NCBI GenBank assembly: GCA_947579665.1
Contig: OX388343.1
Span: 101,375,657 to 101,439,656, forward strand
Origin: Sympetrum striolatum
Taxonomy: Eukaryota; Arthropoda; Insecta; Odonata; Libellulidae
Direction: 5' to 3'
DNA length: 64,000 bases
Shown: positions 44,703-58,291 of the stretch, piece by piece
How the letters are laid out: every line of letters starts with the position of its first letter
Numbering within the stretch: the first letter of the stretch is position 1
Translations under genes and position numbers: made by a program
Notes under the pieces: generated by a model
Databases searched by the model: none
The model's input: only the letters and a program-made list of their open reading frames with translations
Told to the model about the DNA's origin: nothing

Positions 44703-46150
44703 TTTGATCATATCTTGGCAAAATTACGAAAACTAAGGCAAAATAGAGGGAAAAGATTGAAATTTCAGTAAAATTCTTCGTTTTCGATGCTTTTTTCGAT
44801 CATATCATGAAAAAATCACAAAAAATTAAACAAAATTGACGAAAAAAGATTGACTTTTATGTGAAATTAACCGTTTTCGATGCTTTTTTCGATCATGTAA
44901 AAGCAAAATCACGAATAGTAAGGTAAAATGACGAAAAAAGATTGAAATATCTGTGAAAATATCCGTTTTCAATGCTATTTCCGATCATATCTTGGCAAAA
45001 TCTTGAAAACTAAGGCATATTAGAGGAAAAAGTATGAAATTTTAATGAAATTTTCTTTCATTGATGCTTTTTTCGATCATATCTTGGCAAAATCACGAAA
45101 ACTAAGGAAAAATAGAGGAGAAAGATTGAAAATTTGCTGAAATAATCCGTTTTCGATACTTCTTTCGATCATATCTTGGCAAAATCACCAAAAATCTAAG
45201 GCCAAATTGAGGAAAAAAGTATAAATTTTTGTGAAAATATCCGTTTACGATGCTTTTTTCGATCATATCTTGGCAAAATCACGAAAACTAAGGAAAATAG
45301 AGGAAAACCATTGAAAATTTTGTGAATTTATCCGTTTTCGATGCTTTTTTTGATCATATCTTGGCAAAATCACCAAAAAATTAAGGCAAAATTGAGGAAA
45401 AAAGTTTAAATTTTTGTGAAAATATCCGTTTACGATGCTTTTTTCGATCATATCTTGGAAAAATTTTGAAAAAAAAGGCAAAATATAGGAAAAGGATTGA
45501 AATTTCAGTGAAATCATCCATCATTAAATATCCGTTTTCCATGATTTTTCGATCATATCCTGGCAATATCACGAAAACAAAGGCAAACTAGAGGAAAAAG
45601 TTTCAAATTTCGCTGAAATTATCCGTTTTCGATGCTTATTTCGATCATGTCTAGGCAAAATCACGAAAAGTAAGGTAACATATACAAAAAAGGATTGAAA
45701 TTTCGGTGATATTATTTTTTACAATCTTCTTGGTTCATAACTTAACAAAATCACGAAAAGTAGAGCAAAGTAGACGAAAAAATATTGATTCTTCAGTGAA
45801 GACTCCGGGAAGCGCGACCTTGAGGTCGACTCAGTGTGGTCGATTTGATTTTGATTGTGAGGACATTTCGGTAAAATAATTTATTTTCGATGCTTTTTGA
45901 TACATTTGCAAAGTCACGAAAAGTAAGGCAAAAGAGACGAAAAATAATTGAAATTTCGGGAAAATTATCCATTTTCGATGCTTTTTTTGATCATATCTTG
46001 GCAAAATTACGAAAACTAACGCAAAATAGAGGGAAAAGATTGAAATTTCAGTAAAATTCTTCGTTTTCGATGCTTTTTTTGCTCATATCATGGAAATATC
46101 ACTAAAAATTAAGACAAAATAGACGAAAAAAGATTGATTTTTATGTGAAA
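44581..46150. repeat. AT-rich ~93-bp satellite array, segment 12
   Basis: Array from module 11 to the Helitron-like insertion. It holds a module remnant at 45,801. Near 45,520 a monomer is broken (CATCCATCATTAAATATCCG), which looks like a small deletion junction. The array is cut at GTGAAA (46,145-46,150). The uninterrupted sequence would continue TTAACCG, found at 49,046. Confidence 0.88.
45801..45864 (+). repeat. Short remnant of module right end (6 of 8)
   Basis: Remnant with GACCTTGAGGTCG where the others have GACCTGGAGGTCG. Same upstream variant monomer. Confidence 0.8.
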
Positions 46151-47544
46151 CTAGCTGTACCCGTTCACACGTTGTTTTGTTTAGAGAAGTGTGGCCTCTT
46201 TCTTGCCTTGCTTGCCTCTGTTTACTCGTTTCTAATGACCATTCTTCTCTTCTCCTTTTTGCTTAATTTGTAGACCAATGGCACTTCGCTTTGGTGGCAT
46301 AATTGTAGGGTTAAATAAAACGTATTTCCAATTATTTTCTTCAGCTGGAAATTAATAATACTTGTATTTATTCACGTATTAAAAATTGCAAAAGTTTTTT
46401 GACTGCATTTTTGTATTTATTAGAATTTGTTGGCGAAAAATCGAACGTCAAATGCATTAATGTTCTTTTTGTAATTTAAATTAATTTGTTGAAATCTTAA
46501 AAGAAATATAATTTATGTATTTAAAATATTTTAAATTTTAATATAATTTGTAATATTTAAACAATAATTGAAAAAACATAAATTCTACCCAAATGGGATC
46601 AATTTTTTTATTGTACTTCTATTTTTCCCGTAGAATATCCATTCGCAATTTGAATGGCAGGCAGCTATTCGCGTTGCAAGGCTATTATAATGAAATCATG
46701 TATACTATCTACATTACTTTCATTTGGTATACAAGAAAATATATTATCACAGTACCTTTTCAGTTCGGAGTAAGATATGCTAAATTATGTGCTACTCTAC
46801 ACTTCGCATCTCGCAAATCTCAAAGAGAACACATATTAGACTGAAGAAGACCTAAAAATGAAATTCAGTCTCGTCAAAGGCATAAATTAAATTGAAATGA
46901 TGAAAATTGATGATATTTGTAATCAAAGTCGGTAACGTCATCAACTCACCAAGTTGTCCAGTACATACAATCTCTTGAATTTATCAAAATATAATTTTCA
47001 TTAAATATCAAAAACCGTTTACTCCACGATAATATACGTAAATATTTACGTTGCTATAAACAAAGATCATTTGAATACTGGAATAAATTCTCAATGTGTT
47101 CTTACGAGAAAATTCAACAATCGCATTCGTCGTAACTGAGAAATAGTTTGTTTATAGCCTCAAAATTCATCAAAATTATCATCTAATTATTCAAAATCTC
47201 GTAATTTCTGATCGTAAACTATATTTCATGACCATAGTAAGAAACCTTATTCAGTTTTCCTTCTTTTGGTGCTTCTTTTAAATCCATACGTTGGTTATTT
47301 CTAATTTAATTTTGCAAAAATAAGGAAGCATGCAAGTGATAAAATCGAAGTTTACATGTATTTCTTATGGGGACAGGTTTTCCCTTCTGGAGTCGAACTG
47401 AGTACTCCGATTAAAATAAGAATTTTCAAAAACCTTCCCGAGGATATACCTAATAATTTCCCAAATTTTCACGACGATTGGATGTATGGTTTTTGAATCT
47501 ATCGAGTACAGACAGACAGACACACATTCATTTTTATATATATA
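46151..47544 (-). mobile_element. Helitron-like non-autonomous element, copy 1
   Basis: AT-rich interspersed sequence unrelated to the satellite. On the plus strand it starts CTAGCTGTACCCGTTCACACG and ends with a GACA microsatellite and a TA run. On the minus strand this gives a CTAG 3' terminus, as Helitrons have. The pair (46,151-49,045) sits between host A and T without target duplication (GTGAAA and TTAACCG are contiguous in empty copies). This copy's other end, at the join with copy 2, reads TATATATA and not TC, so it is altered or was generated in tandem. No Rep-helicase gene is present. A reading frame at 46,593-46,844 is not supported as a gene. Alternative: an unclassified SINE- or LINE-derived element with a microsatellite tail. 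Confidence 0.5.
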
Positions 47545-49045
47545 CTAGCTGTACCCGTTCACACGTTGTTGTGTTTAGAGAAGTGTGATCTCTTTCTTGC
47601 CTTGCTTACCTCTGTTCACTCGTTTCTAATGATCGAGCAAGAGTAGTGTGATTTCGTTCTCTTTCTTGCCTTGCTTGCCTCTGTTCACTCGTTTCTAATG
47701 ATCGTTCTTCTCTTCTCCTTTTTGCTTGATTTGTAGATAGACCAATAGCACTTCGCGTTGGCGGCATAATTGTAGGGTTAAATAAAACGTATTTCCAATT
47801 ATTTTCTTCAGCTGGAAATTAATAATATTTTTATTATTTATTAATAATTTATTCTCGTATTAATAATTGCAAAAGTTTTTGACTGCATTTTTGTATTTAT
47901 TAGAATATGCTGGCGAAAAATCGAACGTCAAATGCATTATTGTTCTTTTTTGTAATTTAAGTTAATTTTTTGAAATCTTATAAGAAATACAATTTATGTA
48001 TTTAAAATATTTTAAATTTTAATATAATTAGTAATATTTTAACAATAATTGAAAAAATATAAATTCTACCCAAATGGGATCAATTTATGTATCGTACTTC
48101 TATTTTTCCCGTAGAAAATCCATTCGCAATTTGTATGGCAGGCAGCTATTCGCGTTGCAAGGCTATTATAATGATATCATACATACTATCTACATTACTT
48201 TCATTCAGTATATAAGAAAATATATTATCACAGTACCTTATCAGTTCGGAGTAAGATATGCTAAATTATGTGCTACTCTACACTTCGCATCTCGCAAATC
48301 TCAAATAGAACACATATTCAACTGAAGAAGACCTAAAAATTAAATTCAGTCTCGTCAAAGACATAAAATAAATTGAAATGTTGAAAATTGATGATATTTG
48401 TAATCAAAGTCGGTAACGTCATCAACTCACCAAGTTGTCCAGTACATACAATCTCTTGAATTTATCAAAATATAATTTTCATTAAATATCAAAAACCGTT
48501 TACTCCACAATAATATACGTAAATATTTACGTTGCTATAAACAAACATCATTTGAATACGGGAGTAAATTCTCAATGTGTTCTTATGAGAAAATTCAACA
48601 ATCGCATTCGTTGTAACTGAGAAATAGTTTGTTTATAGCCTCAAAATTCATCAAAATTATCATCTAATTATCTCTAAGTCTCGTAATTTCCGATCGTAAA
48701 CTATATTTCATGACCAAAATGAGAAACTTTATTCAATTTCCCTTCTTTTGGTGGTATTTCTAAATCCATACGTTGGTTAATTCTAATTTAATTTTGCGAA
48801 AGAAAGGAAGCATGCAAGTGATAAAATCGAAGTTTACGTGTATTTCTTACGGAAACTGTTTTTCCTTCTGGAGTAGAACTGAGTTCTCCGATTTAAAAAA
48901 AAATTTTCAAAAACCTTCCCGGGGATATACATAATAATTTCCCAAATTTTCACGACGATTGGATGTGTGGTTTTTGAATCTATCGAGTACAGACAGACAG
49001 ACAGACAGACATACATCCATTTTTAGATATATATATATAGATAGA
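47545..49045 (-). mobile_element. Helitron-like non-autonomous element, copy 2
   Basis: Head-to-tail neighbour of copy 1, very similar over its length. On the minus strand it begins TCTATCTATATATATA and ends ACAGCTAG, that is 5'-TC and CTAG-3', with host A before and T after. It carries an internal duplication absent from copy 1 (47,583-47,645 and 47,646 to about 47,704). A GACA run is at about 48,990-49,010. No strong hairpin is evident close to the CTAG end, which weakens the Helitron call. No transposase or helicase is encoded. Confidence 0.5.
47583..47704 (+). repeat. Internal ~63-bp tandem duplication in Helitron-like copy 2
   Basis: The phrase CTTTCTTGCCTTGCTT(A/G)CCT followed by GTTCACTCGTTTCTAATGATC occurs twice here, starting at the GTGTGAT motifs at 47,583 and 47,646. 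Copy 1 has it once (from about 46,188). The second unit has a short insertion (TTCGTT). Confidence 0.85.
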
Positions 49046-50535
49046 TTAACCGTTTTCGATGCTTTTTTCGATCATGTAAAATCAAAATCACGAATAGTAA
49101 GGTAAAATAGACGAAAAAAGATTGAAATATCTGTGAAAATATACGTTTTCAATGCTATTTGCGATCATATCTTGGCAAAATCTTGAAAACTATGGAATAT
49201 TAGAGAAAAAACTATGAAATTTCAATGAAATTTTCTTTTATTGATGCTTTTTTCGATCATATCTTGGCAAAATCACGAAAACTAAGGAAAAATAGAGGAG
49301 AAAGATTGAAAATTCGCTGAAATAATCCGTTTACGATAATTTTTTCGATCATATCTTGGAAAAATTACGAAAACTAAGGCAAAATATAAGAAAAGGATTG
49401 AAATTTCAGTGAAATCATCCGTTTCCGATGCTTTTTACGATCATATCTTGGAAAAATCACGAAAAGTTAGGCAAAATTAACGAAAAAAGACTGAAATTTC
49501 GCTGAAATTATCCGTTTTCGATGCTTATTTCGATCATGTCCAGGCAAAATCACGAAAAGTAAGGTAACATATACAAAAAAGGATTGAAATTTCGGTGAAA
49601 TTATTTTTTACGATGCTTCTTGGTTCATATATTAGCAAAATCACGAAAAGTAGAGCAAAGTAGACGAAAAAATATTGATTCTTCAGTGAAGACTCCGGGA
49701 AGCGCGACCTGGAGGTCGACTCAGTGTGGTCGATTTGATTTTGATTGTGAGGACATTTCAATAAAAAAATTTATTTTCGATGATTTTTTGATACATTTGC
49801 AAAGTCACGAAAAGTAAGGCAAAAGAGACGAAAAATAATTGAAATTTCGGTCAAATTATCCAATTTCGATGCTTTTTTTGATCATATCTTGGCAAAATTA
49901 CGAAAACTAACGCAAAATAGAGGGAAAAGATTGAAATTTCAGTAAAATTCTTCATTTTCGATGCTTTTTTCGATCATATCATGGAAAAATCACTAAAAAT
50001 TAAGACAAAATAGACGAAAAAAGATTGATTTTTATGTGAAATTAACCGTTTTCGATGCTTTTTTCGATCATGTAAAACCAAAATCACGAATAGTAAGGTA
50101 AAATAGACGAAAAAAGATTATAATTTCAGGAAAATTATCCGTTTTCCAAGCTTTTTTACATCATATCTTCCCAAAACCAGAGAATCTAAGCCATAATAGA
50201 GGAAAAAGATTGAAATTTAGGTGAAATTCTTCGTTTTCGATCCTTTCTTCGATCATATCTTGGTAAAAAACGAAATTTAAGGTAAATTTACGAAAACAAG
50301 ATTTAAATTTAGGTGAAATTATGCGTTTTCGATCCATTTCTTATCAAATCATTCCAAAATCACGAAAAGTAAGGCAAAATAGACGAAAAAATATTGAAAT
50401 TTCGGTGAAATTAACCGTTATCGATGCTTTTTTCGTTCATATATTGGCTAAATCACGAAACAAAGGAAACATAGAGGATAAAGAATGAAATTACGGTGAA
50501 ATTTTCTCTTTTGATACTTTTTTCAATAGAATTTC
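49046..50535. repeat. AT-rich ~93-bp satellite array, segment 13
   Basis: The monomer interrupted at 46,150 resumes with TTAACCGTTTTCGATGC. The array contains a module remnant (49,691) and leads to module 12. The stretch from about 49,752 recurs 1,517 bp downstream (for example AGATTATAATTTC at 50,115 and 51,632), so modules 12 and 13 lie in a ~1.5-kb duplication. Confidence 0.88.
49691..49754 (+). repeat. Short remnant of module right end (7 of 8)
   Basis: Standard remnant, followed by CATTTCAATAAAAAAATTT, a local variant of the usual CATTTCGGTAAAATAATTT. Confidence 0.8.
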
Positions 50536-51271
50536 TTTATAAAAACGTATCGATTTACGCTGCTCTTTATCTAGTTATAGTCAAATTCCCGAGGTGAACG
50601 ACATGATGTGAATGACCAGAGGTCACCAACTAAGACTTAAAGACAACGATCCGATGTGAAGGACCCGAAATAGATGACCCGAGATCGATAATCAAGGTCG
50701 ATGAATTGAGGTCGATGACTCCAGCCTGATGACCAGTGGCCGTTGACCAGAGCTCAATGAAACGAGGCCGATGACCCGAGCTGAATGACCCGAGATCGAT
50801 GACCCGAGGTCGACGAAAAAATGTCGAAAAACCGAGGCCGAAGAAACGAGGTCAATGACCAGAGGTCAATCACCAGAGGTTAATGACCCGAGATCGTTGA
50901 CCCGAGGTCATTGACCCGAAGTCATTCACCAGAGGTCACTGACCCGAGGTCATAACCCGAGGTCTCTGACCCCTGGTGGATGACCTGTAGGTTGATTTGG
51001 GAGGGTCGACTCCGGGTGATCGATTCCGGGAGGTTGATTCCGGAAGGTCGACTCCGGGAGGTCGACTCCGGGAGGTCGACTCCGGGAGGTCTACTCCGGG
51101 AGGTCAACTCCGGGAGGTCGACTCCGGGTGGTCGACTCCGGGAGGTCGACTCCGGTTGGTCGACTCCGGGAGGTTGGTTCCGGGATTTTGACTGTGGGAT
51201 TTCGACTCTTTGAGGTCCACTTCGGGAGGTCGACTCCGGGATTTTGACTCCGGAAGGTCGGCCCCGGAGAC
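50536..51271 (+). repeat. Composite minisatellite module 12, right-truncated
   Basis: The left linker is complete, B1 is short, transition at 50,961, and B2 ends in GGCCCCGGAGACATTTCGG. The terminal B2 units and the right linker are missing, and B2 is joined to the satellite at GACATTTCGG. GAC is shared by both sides of the join. Confidence 0.88.
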
Positions 51272-52033
51272 ATTTCGGTAAAATAATTTATTTTCGATGC
51301 TTTTTTGATACATTTGCAAAGTCACGAAAAGTAAGGCAAAAGAGACGAAAAATAATTGAAATTTCGGTAAAATTATCCAATTTCGATGCTTTTTTTGATC
51401 ATATCTTGGCAAAATTACGAAAACTAACGCAAAATAGAGAGAAAAGATTGAAATTTCAGTAAAATTCTTCGTTTTCGATGCTTTTTTCGATCATATCATG
51501 GAAAAATCACTAAAAATTAAGACAAAATAGACGAAAAAAGATTGATTTTTATTTGAAATTAACCGTTTTCGATGCTTTTTTCGATCACGTAAAACCAAAA
51601 TCACGAATAGTAAGGTAAAATAGACGAAAAAAGATTATAATTTCGGGGAAATTATCCGTTTTTCAAGCTTTTTTACATCATATCTTCCCAAAACCAGAGA
51701 ATCTAAGCCATAATAGAGGAAAAAGATTGAAATTTAGGTGAAATTCTTCGTTTTCGATCCTTTCTTCGATCATATCTTGGTAAAAACGATATTTAAGGTA
51801 AATTTACGAAAACAAGATTTAAATTTAGGTGAAATTATGCGTTTTCGATCCATCCAAATCATTCAAAAATCACGAAAAGTAAGGCAAAATAGACGAAAAA
51901 ATATTGAAATTTCGGTGAAATTAACCGTTATCGATGCTTTTTTCGTTCATATATTGGCTAAATCACGAAAACAAAGGAAACAGAGGATAAAGAATGAAAT
52001 TTTCTCTTTTGATACTTTTTTCAATAGAATTTC
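51272..52033. repeat. AT-rich ~93-bp satellite array, segment 14
   Basis: A short array between modules 12 and 13, a near copy of 49,755-50,535 with small deletions (CGATCCATCCAAATCATTC near 51,846, and a deletion in the pre-module monomer near 51,985). Confidence 0.88.
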
Positions 52034-53190
52034 TTTATAAAAACGTATCGATTTACGCTGCTCTTTATCTAGTTATAGTCAAATTCCCGAGGTGAACGAC
52101 ATGATGTGAATGACCAGAGGTCACCAACTAAGACTTAAAGACAACGATCCGATGTGAAGGACCCGAAATAGATGACCCGAGATCGATAATCAAGGTCGAT
52201 GAATTGAGGTCGATGACTCCAGCCTGATGACCAGTGGCCGTTGACCAGAGCTTAATGACACGAGGCCGATGACCCGAGCTTAATGACCCGAGATCGATGA
52301 CCCGAGGTCGACGAATAAATGTCGAAAAACTGAGGCCGAAGAAACGAGGTCGATGACCCGAGGTCAATCACCCGAGGTCAATGACCCGAGGTCGATGATC
52401 AGAGGTCAATGAACCGAGGTCGACGACAGGAGGTCGATGACCCGAGGTCAATGAAAGGAGGTCGATGACCCGAGGGCGATGACCCTAGGTCAATGGCTCG
52501 AGGTCAATGACCCGGGTTGGATGACCCGAGGTCAATGAACCGAGGTCAATGACCCGACGTGGATGACCCGAGGTCGATGACCCGGGGTCAATGACCTGGG
52601 GTCGTTGACCCGAGATCGTTGACCCGAGGTCATTGACCCGAGGTCATTCACCAGAGGTCATTGACCCGAGGTCATTACCCGAGGTATCTGACCCCAGGTG
52701 GATGACCTGTAGGTCAATTTGGGAGGGTCGACTCCGGGTGATCGATTCCGGAAGGTCGATTCCGGAAGGTCGACTCCGGGAGGTGAACTCCGGGAGATCG
52801 AATCCGGGGGGTCGATTCCGGGAGGTCGACTCCGGGAGGTCGACTCCGGGTGGTCGACTCCGGGAGGTCGACTCCGGTTGGTCGACTCCGGGAGTTTGGC
52901 TCCGGGATTTTGACTGTGGGATTTCGACTCTTTGAGGTCCACTTTGGGAGGTCGACTCCGGGATTTTGACTCCGGAAGGTCGGCCCCGGAGACTCCAACG
53001 ACCACCGGGAGGTCGAATACGGGAGGTCAACTCGGAGAGGTCGGCTCCGGGAGTTCGACTCCGGGAGGTTGGCTCCGGGATTTCGACTGTGGGATTTCGA
53101 CTCTTGGAGGTCCACTCCGGAAGGTCGACTCCGGGAAGCGCGACCGGAAGGTCGACTCAGCGTTGTCGATTTGATTTTGATTGTTAGGAC
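52034..53190 (+). repeat. Composite minisatellite module 13
   Basis: Full module with transition at 52,682 (GGTATCTGACCCCAGGTGG) and right linker to 53,190 (GATTGTTAGGAC variant). Overlapping open frames on both strands here reach about 170 codons but consist only of the translated 14-bp repeat. Confidence 0.9.
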
Positions 53191-56100
53191 ATTACGGTGA
53201 AATAATTTATTTTCGATGCTTTTTTTCATACATTTGCAAAGTCACGAAATGTAAGGCAAAAGAGACGAAAAATAATTGAAATTTCGGTAAAATTATCCAA
53301 TTTCGATGCTTTTTTTGATCATATCTTGGCAAAATTACGAAAACTAACGCAAAATAGAGGGAAAAGATTGAAATTTCAGTAAAATTCTTCGTTTTCGATG
53401 CTTATTTCGATCATATCATGAAAAAATCACTAAAAATTAAGACAAAATAGACAAAGAAAAAAGATTGATTTTATGTGAAATTAACCGTTTTCGATGCTTT
53501 TTTCGATCATGTAAAATCAAAATCACGAATAGTAAGGTAAAATAGTCGAAAAGAAGATTGAAATATCTGTGAAAATATCCGTTTTCAATGCTATTTGCGA
53601 TCATATCTTGGCAAAATCTTGAAAACTATGGAATATTAGAGAAAAAAGTATGAAATTTCAATGAAATTTTCTTTTATTGATGCTTTTTTCGATCATATCT
53701 TGGCAAAATGACGAAAACTAAGGAAAAATAGAGGAGAAAGATTGAAAATTCGCTGAAATAATCCGTTTACGATAATTTTTTCGATCATATCTTGGAAAAA
53801 TTTTGAAAACTGAGGCAAAATATAGGAAAAGGATTGAAATTTCAGTGAAATCATCCGTTTCCGATGCTTTTTACGATCATATCTTGGAAAAATCACGAAA
53901 AGTTAGGCAAAATGAACGAAAAAAGACTGAAATATCGGGGAAATTATTCGTTTTTGATGTTTTTCTTGATCATATCTTGGAAAAATCAAGAAAATTAACA
54001 AAAAATAGTATAGAAAAGATTGAAATTTCTGTGAAAATATCTGTTTTCCATGATTATTTCCATCATATCCTGGCAAAATCACGACAACAAAGTCAAACTA
54101 GAGGAAAAAGTTTCAAATTTCGCTGAAATTATCCGTTTTCGATGCTTATTTGGATCATATCTTGGCAAAATCACCAAAAAATTAAGGCAAAATTGAGGAA
54201 AAAAGCTTAAATTTATGTGAAAATATCCGTTTACGATGCTTTTTTCGATCATATCTTGGAAAAATTTCGAAAACAAAGGCAAAATATAGGAAAAAGAATG
54301 AAATTGCAGTAAAATTCTTGGTTTTCGATGCTTTTTTCGATCATATCATGGAAAAATCACTAAAAATTAAGACAAAATAGACGAGAAAAGATTGATTTTT
54401 ATGTGAAATTAACCGTTTTCGATGCTTTTTTCGATCATGTAAAAGCAAAATCACGAATAGTAAGGTAAAATAGACGAAAAAAGATTCTAATTTCGTGGAA
54501 ATTATCCGTTTTCCATACTTTTTTCCATCATATCTTGGCAAAATCTTGAAAACTATGGCATATTAGAGAAAAAAGTATGAAATTTCAATGAAATTTTCCT
54601 TTATTGAAGCTTTTTTCGATCATATCCAGGCAAAATCACGAAAACTAAGGAAAAATAGAGGAGAAAGATTGAAAATTCGCTGAAATAATCCGTTTTCGAT
54701 ACTTCTTTCGATCATATCTTGGCAAAATCACTAAAAAATTAAGGCAAAATTGAGGAAAAAAGTTTAAATTTTTGTGTAAATATCCGTTTACGATGCTTTT
54801 TTCGATCATATCTTGGAAAAATTTTGAAAACTATGGAAGAAATATAGGAAAAGAATTGAAATTTCAGTGAAATCATCTGTTTCCGATGCTTTTTACTATC
54901 ATATCTTGAAAAATCACGAAAAAATTAAGGCATAATTGAGGAAAAAGATTTAAATTTTTGTGAAAATATCCGTTTACGATGCGTTTTTCGATCATATCTT
55001 GGAAAAATTTTGAAAACCAAATCAAAATATAGGAAAAAGAATGAAATTTTTGTGAAATCTTCTTTTTTTAAAGCTTTTCTCCGTCATATCTTGGAAGAAT
55101 CACCAATAATTAAGGTAAAATAGATGAAAAAGTTCTAAATTTCGGTGAAATTATCCGTTTTCGATGCTTTTCTCGATTATATCTTGGCAAAATTACGAAA
55201 ACTAAGGCAAAATAGATGGAAAAGATTGAAATTTTAGTAAAATAATTCGTTTTCGATATTTTTCTCGATCATATCATGGAAAAATCACTAAAAATTAAGA
55301 CAAAATTGACGAAAAAAGATTGATTTTTATGTGAAATTAACCGTTTTCGATGCTTTTTTCGATCATGTAAAAGCAAAATCACGAACAGTAAGGTAAAATA
55401 GACGAAAAAATATTGAAATTTCGAGAAATAATAGTTTTTGATGCTTTTCTCGTCATTTCTAGGCAAAATCACGAAAACTAAGGAAAATAGAGGAAAACTA
55501 TTGAAACTTTTGTGAATTTATCCGTTTTCGATGCTTTTTTTGATCATATCTTTTCAAAATAACGAAAACTAAGGACAAATAAAGGAAAAAGATTGGAATA
55601 TCGGTGAAATTATTCGTTTTCGATGCTTATTTCGGCATATCTTGGCAAAATATAAAAAATTAAGGCAAAATAGATGAAAAAGGTTGAAATTTCGGTGAAA
55701 TTTTCCGTTTTCGATGCTTTTCTCGATTATATCTTGGCAAAATTACCAAAACTAAGGGAAAATAGAGGGAAAAGATTGAAATTTCAGTAAAATTATTCGT
55801 TTTCGATGCTTTTATCGATCGTTTCATGGCAAAATTAGGAAAAGTAAGGCAAAATAGACGAAAAAGATTGATATTTAGGTGAAATTTTCCGTTTTCGATG
55901 CTTTTTTCGATCATGTCCAGGCAAAATCACGAAAAGTAAGGTAACATATACAAAAAAGGATTGAAATTTCGATGAAATTATTTTTTACGATGCTTCTTGG
56001 TTCATATCTTAGCAAAATCACGAAAAGTAGAGCAAAGTAGACGAAAAAATATTGATTCTTCAGTGAAGACTCCGGGAAGCGCGACCTGGATCGACTCAGG

Positions 56101-57555
56101 TGGTCGATTTGATTTTGATTGTGAGGACATTTCGGTAAAATAATTTATTTTCAATGCTTTTTTGATACATTTGCAAAGTCACGTAAAGTAAGGCAAAAGA
56201 GACGAAAAATAATTGAAATTTCGGTAAAATTATCCAATTTCGATGCTTTTTTTGATCATATCTTGGCAAAATCACGAAAACTAAGGACAATATAGGAGAA
56301 AAACTGAAAATTCGCTGAAATAATCCGTTTTCGATACTTCTTTCGATCATGTCTTGGCAAAATTACCAAAAAATTAAGGCAAAATTGAGGAAAAATGTTT
56401 AAATTTTTGTAAAAATATCCGTTTACGATGCTTTTTTCGATCATATCTTGGATAAATTTCGAAAACTAAGGCAAAATATAGGAAAAGGATTGAAATTTCA
56501 GTGAAATCATCCGTTTCCGATGCTTTTTACGATCATATCTTGGAAAAATCACGAAAAGTTAGGCAAAATGATCGAAAAAAGTCTGAAATTTCGGTGAAAT
56601 TTTCTCTTTTGATGTTTTTCTTGATCATATCTTGGAAAAATCAAGAAAAATAACGAAAAATAGTATAGAAAAGATTGAAATTTCTGTGAAAATATCCGTT
56701 TTCCATGATTTTTTCGATCTTATCCTAGCAAAATCACGAAAACTAAGGCAAACTAGAGGAAAAAGTTTCAAATTTCGCTGAAATTATCCGTTTTCGATGC
56801 TTATTTCGATCATATCTTGGCAAAATCACCAAAAAATTAAGGCAAAATTGAGGAAAAAAGCTTAAATATATGTGAAAATATCCGTTTACGATGCTTTTTT
56901 CGATCATATCTTGGCAAAATTACGAAAACTAAGGCAAAATATAGGAAAAAGAATGAAATTTCAGTAAAATACTTCGTTTTCGATGCTTTTTTCGATCATA
57001 TCATGGAAACACTAAAAATTAAGACAAAATAGACGAAAAAAGATTGATTTTTATGTGAAATTAACCGTTTTCGATGCTTTTTTCGATCATGTAAAAGCAA
57101 AATCACGAATAGTAAGCAAAAATAGACGAAAAAAGATTGTAATTTCGGGGAAATTATCCGTTTTCCATGCTTTTTTCCATCATATCTTCGCAAAACCAGA
57201 GAAACTAAGCCATAATAGAGGAAAAAGATTGAAATTTAAGTGAAATTCTTCGTTTTCGATGCTTTCTTCGATCATATCTTGGTAAAAAACGAAATTTAAG
57301 GTAAATTTACGAAAACAAGATTTAAATTTAGGTGAAATTATGCGTTTTCGATCCATTTCTTATCAAATCTTTCCAAAATCACGAAAAGCAAGGCAAAATA
57401 GACGAAAAAATATTGAAATTTCGGTGAAATTAACTTTTATCGATGCTTTTTTCGTTTATATATTGGCTAAATCACGAAATCAAACGAAGCATAGAGGATA
57501 AAGAATGAAATTTCGGTGAAATTTTCTCTTTTGATACTTTTTCCAATAGAATTTC
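53191..57555. repeat. AT-rich ~93-bp satellite array, segment 15
   Basis: A 4.4-kb array with one module remnant (56,068). It carries monomer variants also found in the 3.96-kb HOR (GATGTTTTTCTTGATCATATC), in a different order. Near 55,425-55,455 a monomer is shortened (TTTCGAGAAATAATAG, CTCGTCATTTC). Confidence 0.88.
56068..56128 (+). repeat. Short remnant of module right end (8 of 8)
   Basis: The most reduced remnant: GACCTGGATCGACTCAGGTGG lacks several bases of the AGGTCGACTCAGTGTGG stretch found in the others. Confidence 0.78.
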
Positions 57556-58291
57556 TTTATAAAAACGTATCAATGTACGCTGCTCTTTATCGAGTTATAG
57601 TCAAATTCCCGAGGTGAACGACATGATGTGAATGACCAGAGGTCACCAACTAAGACTTAATGACAACGATCCGATGTGAAGGACCCGAAATAGATGACCC
57701 GAGATCGATAATCAAGGTCGATGAATTGAGGTCGATGACTCCAGCCTGATGACCAGTGGCCGTTGACCAGAGCTCAATGACACGAGGCCGATGACCCGAG
57801 CTCGATTACCCGAGAATGATGACCCGAGGTCGATGACAGGAGGTCAATGACCCCAGGTCGATGACCCGAGTTCGATGACCCGAGGTCGATTACCCGAGGT
57901 CGATGACCCGAGGTCGATGACCCTGGTTGGATGACCTGAGGTGGATGAACCAAGGTCAATGACCCGAGGTGGATGACCCGAGGTCGATGACGCGGGGTCA
58001 ATGACCCGGGGTCGTTGACCCGAGGTCGTTGACCCGAGGTCATTGACCCGAGGTCATTCACCAGAGGTCATTGACCCGAGGTCATTGACCCGAGGTCTCT
58101 GACCCCTGGTGGATGACCTGTAGGTCGAATTGGGAGGGTCGACTCCGGGTGATCGATTCCGGGAGGTCGATTCCGGAAGGTCGATTCCGGAAGGTCGACT
58201 CCGGGAGGTCGACTCCGGATGGTCGACTCCAGGAGGTCGACTCCAGGAGGTCGACTCCTGGAGGTCGACTCCGGGAGGTCGACTCCTGTGA
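57556..58291 (+). repeat. Composite minisatellite module 14, right-truncated
   Basis: Left linker, B1 (shorter than usual), transition at 58,093, B2 ending GGTCGACTCCTGTGACATTTCGG. As in module 12, the right linker is gone and the satellite resumes at GACATTTCGG, but the B2 breakpoint is different. Confidence 0.88.

Noticed and set aside
46593..46844. An 83-codon frame shared by both Helitron-like copies (also 48,074-48,325)
   Set aside because: The two copies differ at about fourteen residues, and nearly all nucleotide differences between them change an amino acid. That is the pattern of neutral drift, not of a protein kept by selection. No known domain is recognisable.
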